Source: G963692885 sp964657395 (GTDB lineage: Bacteria > Acidobacteriota > Terriglobia > Terriglobales > Acidobacteriaceae). Taken from it: a stretch of DNA of 64,000 bases. The notes beneath the pieces were generated by a model that did no database searches, was not told the DNA's origin, and saw nothing but the letters and a program-made list of their open reading frames with translations. A program made the translations under genes and the position numbers. The stretch is from positions 11,328-75,327 of the forward strand of contig CAZZUX010000007.1 in assembly GCA_964657395.1 (NCBI GenBank), read 5' to 3'. The number at the start of each line of letters is the position of its first letter. Position 1 is the stretch's first letter. Shown here piece after piece: positions 63,231 through 64,000 of this stretch.

Positions 63231-63614
63231 TCAGTGAGAGAGTTCTGCTTCTTCTGCCGATATCTGTATCCGCTCTTTTTTCAGGTCGAGGCGAATTCTG
63301 CCGAAAATTCCCATGTACAGGTTCGCAATCCACACCAAAGCAAATTCTGAGATGACGTAGCCGCGCCAGCCGCTGTAAAGCAGCTGAAATCGAGTTAGTA
63401 CCAGGAACGCCGCAGTGACATAGTGGCTGAAACAGTATTCGCAGGTGAAGAGATAGAAGAACTTTCGCTGGTAAACCCTGCGACAGTCTTTGCTCCGAGC
63501 AACGCAGAAGTCGCGGGCTTCGCGTACGACCTCTTCATGCGTGATTGTCCATGCTACAGAAGCTACAGGTATAGCTAAAATAAACAGGTAGGCGGCTTGT
63601 TCGGTGAGTGTCAT
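63231..63614 (-). CDS. Small membrane protein with CxxC motif, unknown
   Basis: 127 residues with two or three hydrophobic segments (YLFILAIPVASVAWTI; YVTAAFLVLTRFQLLY; FALVWIANLYMGIFG). Cys37, Cys44, Cys58 and Cys61 lie in a short polar segment with the motif FTCEYCFSHY, which suggests a metal or disulfide site at the membrane face. I do not recognise a characterised family. It lies 86 bases upstream of serB on the same strand. Confidence 0.7.
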   Translation of the reverse strand: MTLTEQAAYLFILAIPVASVAWTITHEEVVREARDFCVARSKDCRRVYQRKFFYLFTCEYCFSHYVTAAFLVLTRFQLLYSGWRGYVISEFALVWIANLYMGIFGRIRLDLKKERIQISAEEAELSH

Positions 63615-63762
63615 GTATCACCCTGGCTACAGCGAAGATGTCTACCGGATAGATGCAATTTTCTTAGTTGCATGGTAAGAGCAGTCAAGCTAAGTTCAGG
63701 GGCACGGAAATCGCGGTCCAGGTGAAGTTCGGTCAGTGAACAGCAGACTGCTTGCCCTGCTG

Positions 63763-63963
63763 TCACTTCGTCGTAGTGCTATCGGCTTTCGCTAACAGCT
63801 CTTCCGAATGGTCATGAGCACTTTTTGAGAACTCGTGAGCTTGCCTGGAAAGCTCATGAGCGGTGAGGTGGTCCTGCTTGTCCAGCGCAGAAGCTGCGGC
63901 AGTATGGGCATGTGCGGCGAGCTGATGAAGTTCGGCGGCCCTGAAATGAGTAGTAAGCGACAT
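63763..63963 (-). CDS. Small His/Ala-rich helical protein, unknown
   Basis: 66 residues from ATG 63963, chosen for the GAGAGG six bases upstream. Helical throughout and rich in His (about 9) and Ala (LHQLAAHAHTAAASALDK, LSRQAHEFSKSAHDHSEELL), with heptad-like spacing of His and Ala; no signal or membrane part. It could be a metal-binding or stress-related small protein; no family is recognised. Stands alone near the window end. Confidence 0.6.
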   Translation of the reverse strand: MSLTTHFRAAELHQLAAHAHTAAASALDKQDHLTAHELSRQAHEFSKSAHDHSEELLAKADSTTTK

Positions 63964-64000
63964 AAACACCTCTCAATGTAGTGATCTGGCTCCGCAGTCA

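Noticed and set aside
1..64000. CRISPR arrays, insertion sequences, prophage or integron genes
   Set aside because: No regularly spaced direct repeats, transposase, integrase or phage structural motifs were found in any reading frame.

Overview
The window looks like chromosomal DNA from an acidobacterium, most likely class Terriglobia (Acidobacteriaceae: the Granulicella/Terriglobus/Edaphobacter group). This is inferred from gene content, not from a marker-gene comparison. Supporting signs are a tandem NAD+-I (nadA-motif) riboswitch in front of nadA, a GWxTD-domain protein, a carboxypeptidase-regulatory-domain barrel protein, abundant Tat and lipoprotein signals, and fairly high GC. The cell is Gram-negative (RND tripartite pump, outer-membrane barrels, SurA-like chaperone) and respiratory (heme A synthase, F1Fo ATP synthase). 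I see no CRISPR array, insertion sequence, integrase or phage module. The layout is ordinary core genome with one long, AT-richer gap at 35.1-36.0 kb.

Layout. 0-3.4 kb (minus): tRNA-Leu(TAG), a DUF3467 protein, a GT39-type membrane glycosyltransferase and an exported TPR protein cut by the window edge. 3.7-9.5 kb (plus): a complete tripartite RND efflux operon. 9.5-15 kb: a Wzi-like barrel protein (minus), an NAPE-PLD-like metallo-beta-lactamase (plus), a small duplicated-motif protein and a CtpA-type S41 protease (minus). 15-22.6 kb (plus): SurA-like PPIase with a long tail, YhaM-like HD exonuclease, EVE protein, aroC, def, fmt, rsmB. 22.6-27.2 kb (minus): aroB, ubiE/menG, a long cation diffusion facilitator, OsmC and a PASTA protein, tightly packed or overlapping. 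27.3-33.5 kb: nadB and nadA (plus) bracket a minus-strand operon tatB-tatC-glutaminyl cyclotransferase-terC. 33.6-41.8 kb: DUF2203 protein, a histidine kinase with an ethylene-receptor-like sensor, the AT-rich gap, two lipoproteins, a DegT-family aminotransferase, hfq and hflX. 42.1-48.7 kb (plus): an ATP synthase operon with two b-type subunits, delta, alpha, gamma, beta and epsilon but no a or c subunit, closed by a strong terminator. 48.7-58.1 kb (minus): a Tat-exported PLP aminotransferase, GH42 beta-galactosidase, ctaA, proC, a DUF885 protein and an ABC ATPase plus HlyD-like adaptor without a permease. 58.4-64 kb: GWxTD protein and barrel protein (plus), then serB, a small cysteine-containing membrane protein and a His/Ala-rich small protein (minus).

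Functional themes. Envelope export and assembly recur: Tat translocase with likely Tat or lipoprotein clients, a periplasmic chaperone/PPIase, outer-membrane barrels, RND and ABC adaptors. Co-translational N-terminal processing and translation genes (fmt, def, rsmB) sit together. NAD biosynthesis is split into two transcription units, and nadA carries its own NAD+-sensing leader whose second domain covers the ribosome binding site.

Most interesting points: the two-domain NAD+-I riboswitch; the kinase with the Cys/His pair of the ethylene-binding domain but Asn in place of the key Asp; ATP synthase subunits with unusual additions (a b subunit with a signal-peptide-like start, a gamma subunit with two insertions); the SurA-like protein with a 330-residue repeat-bearing tail; and an uncatalogued 48-residue Cys-rich ORF with a good ribosome binding site in the AT-rich gap.
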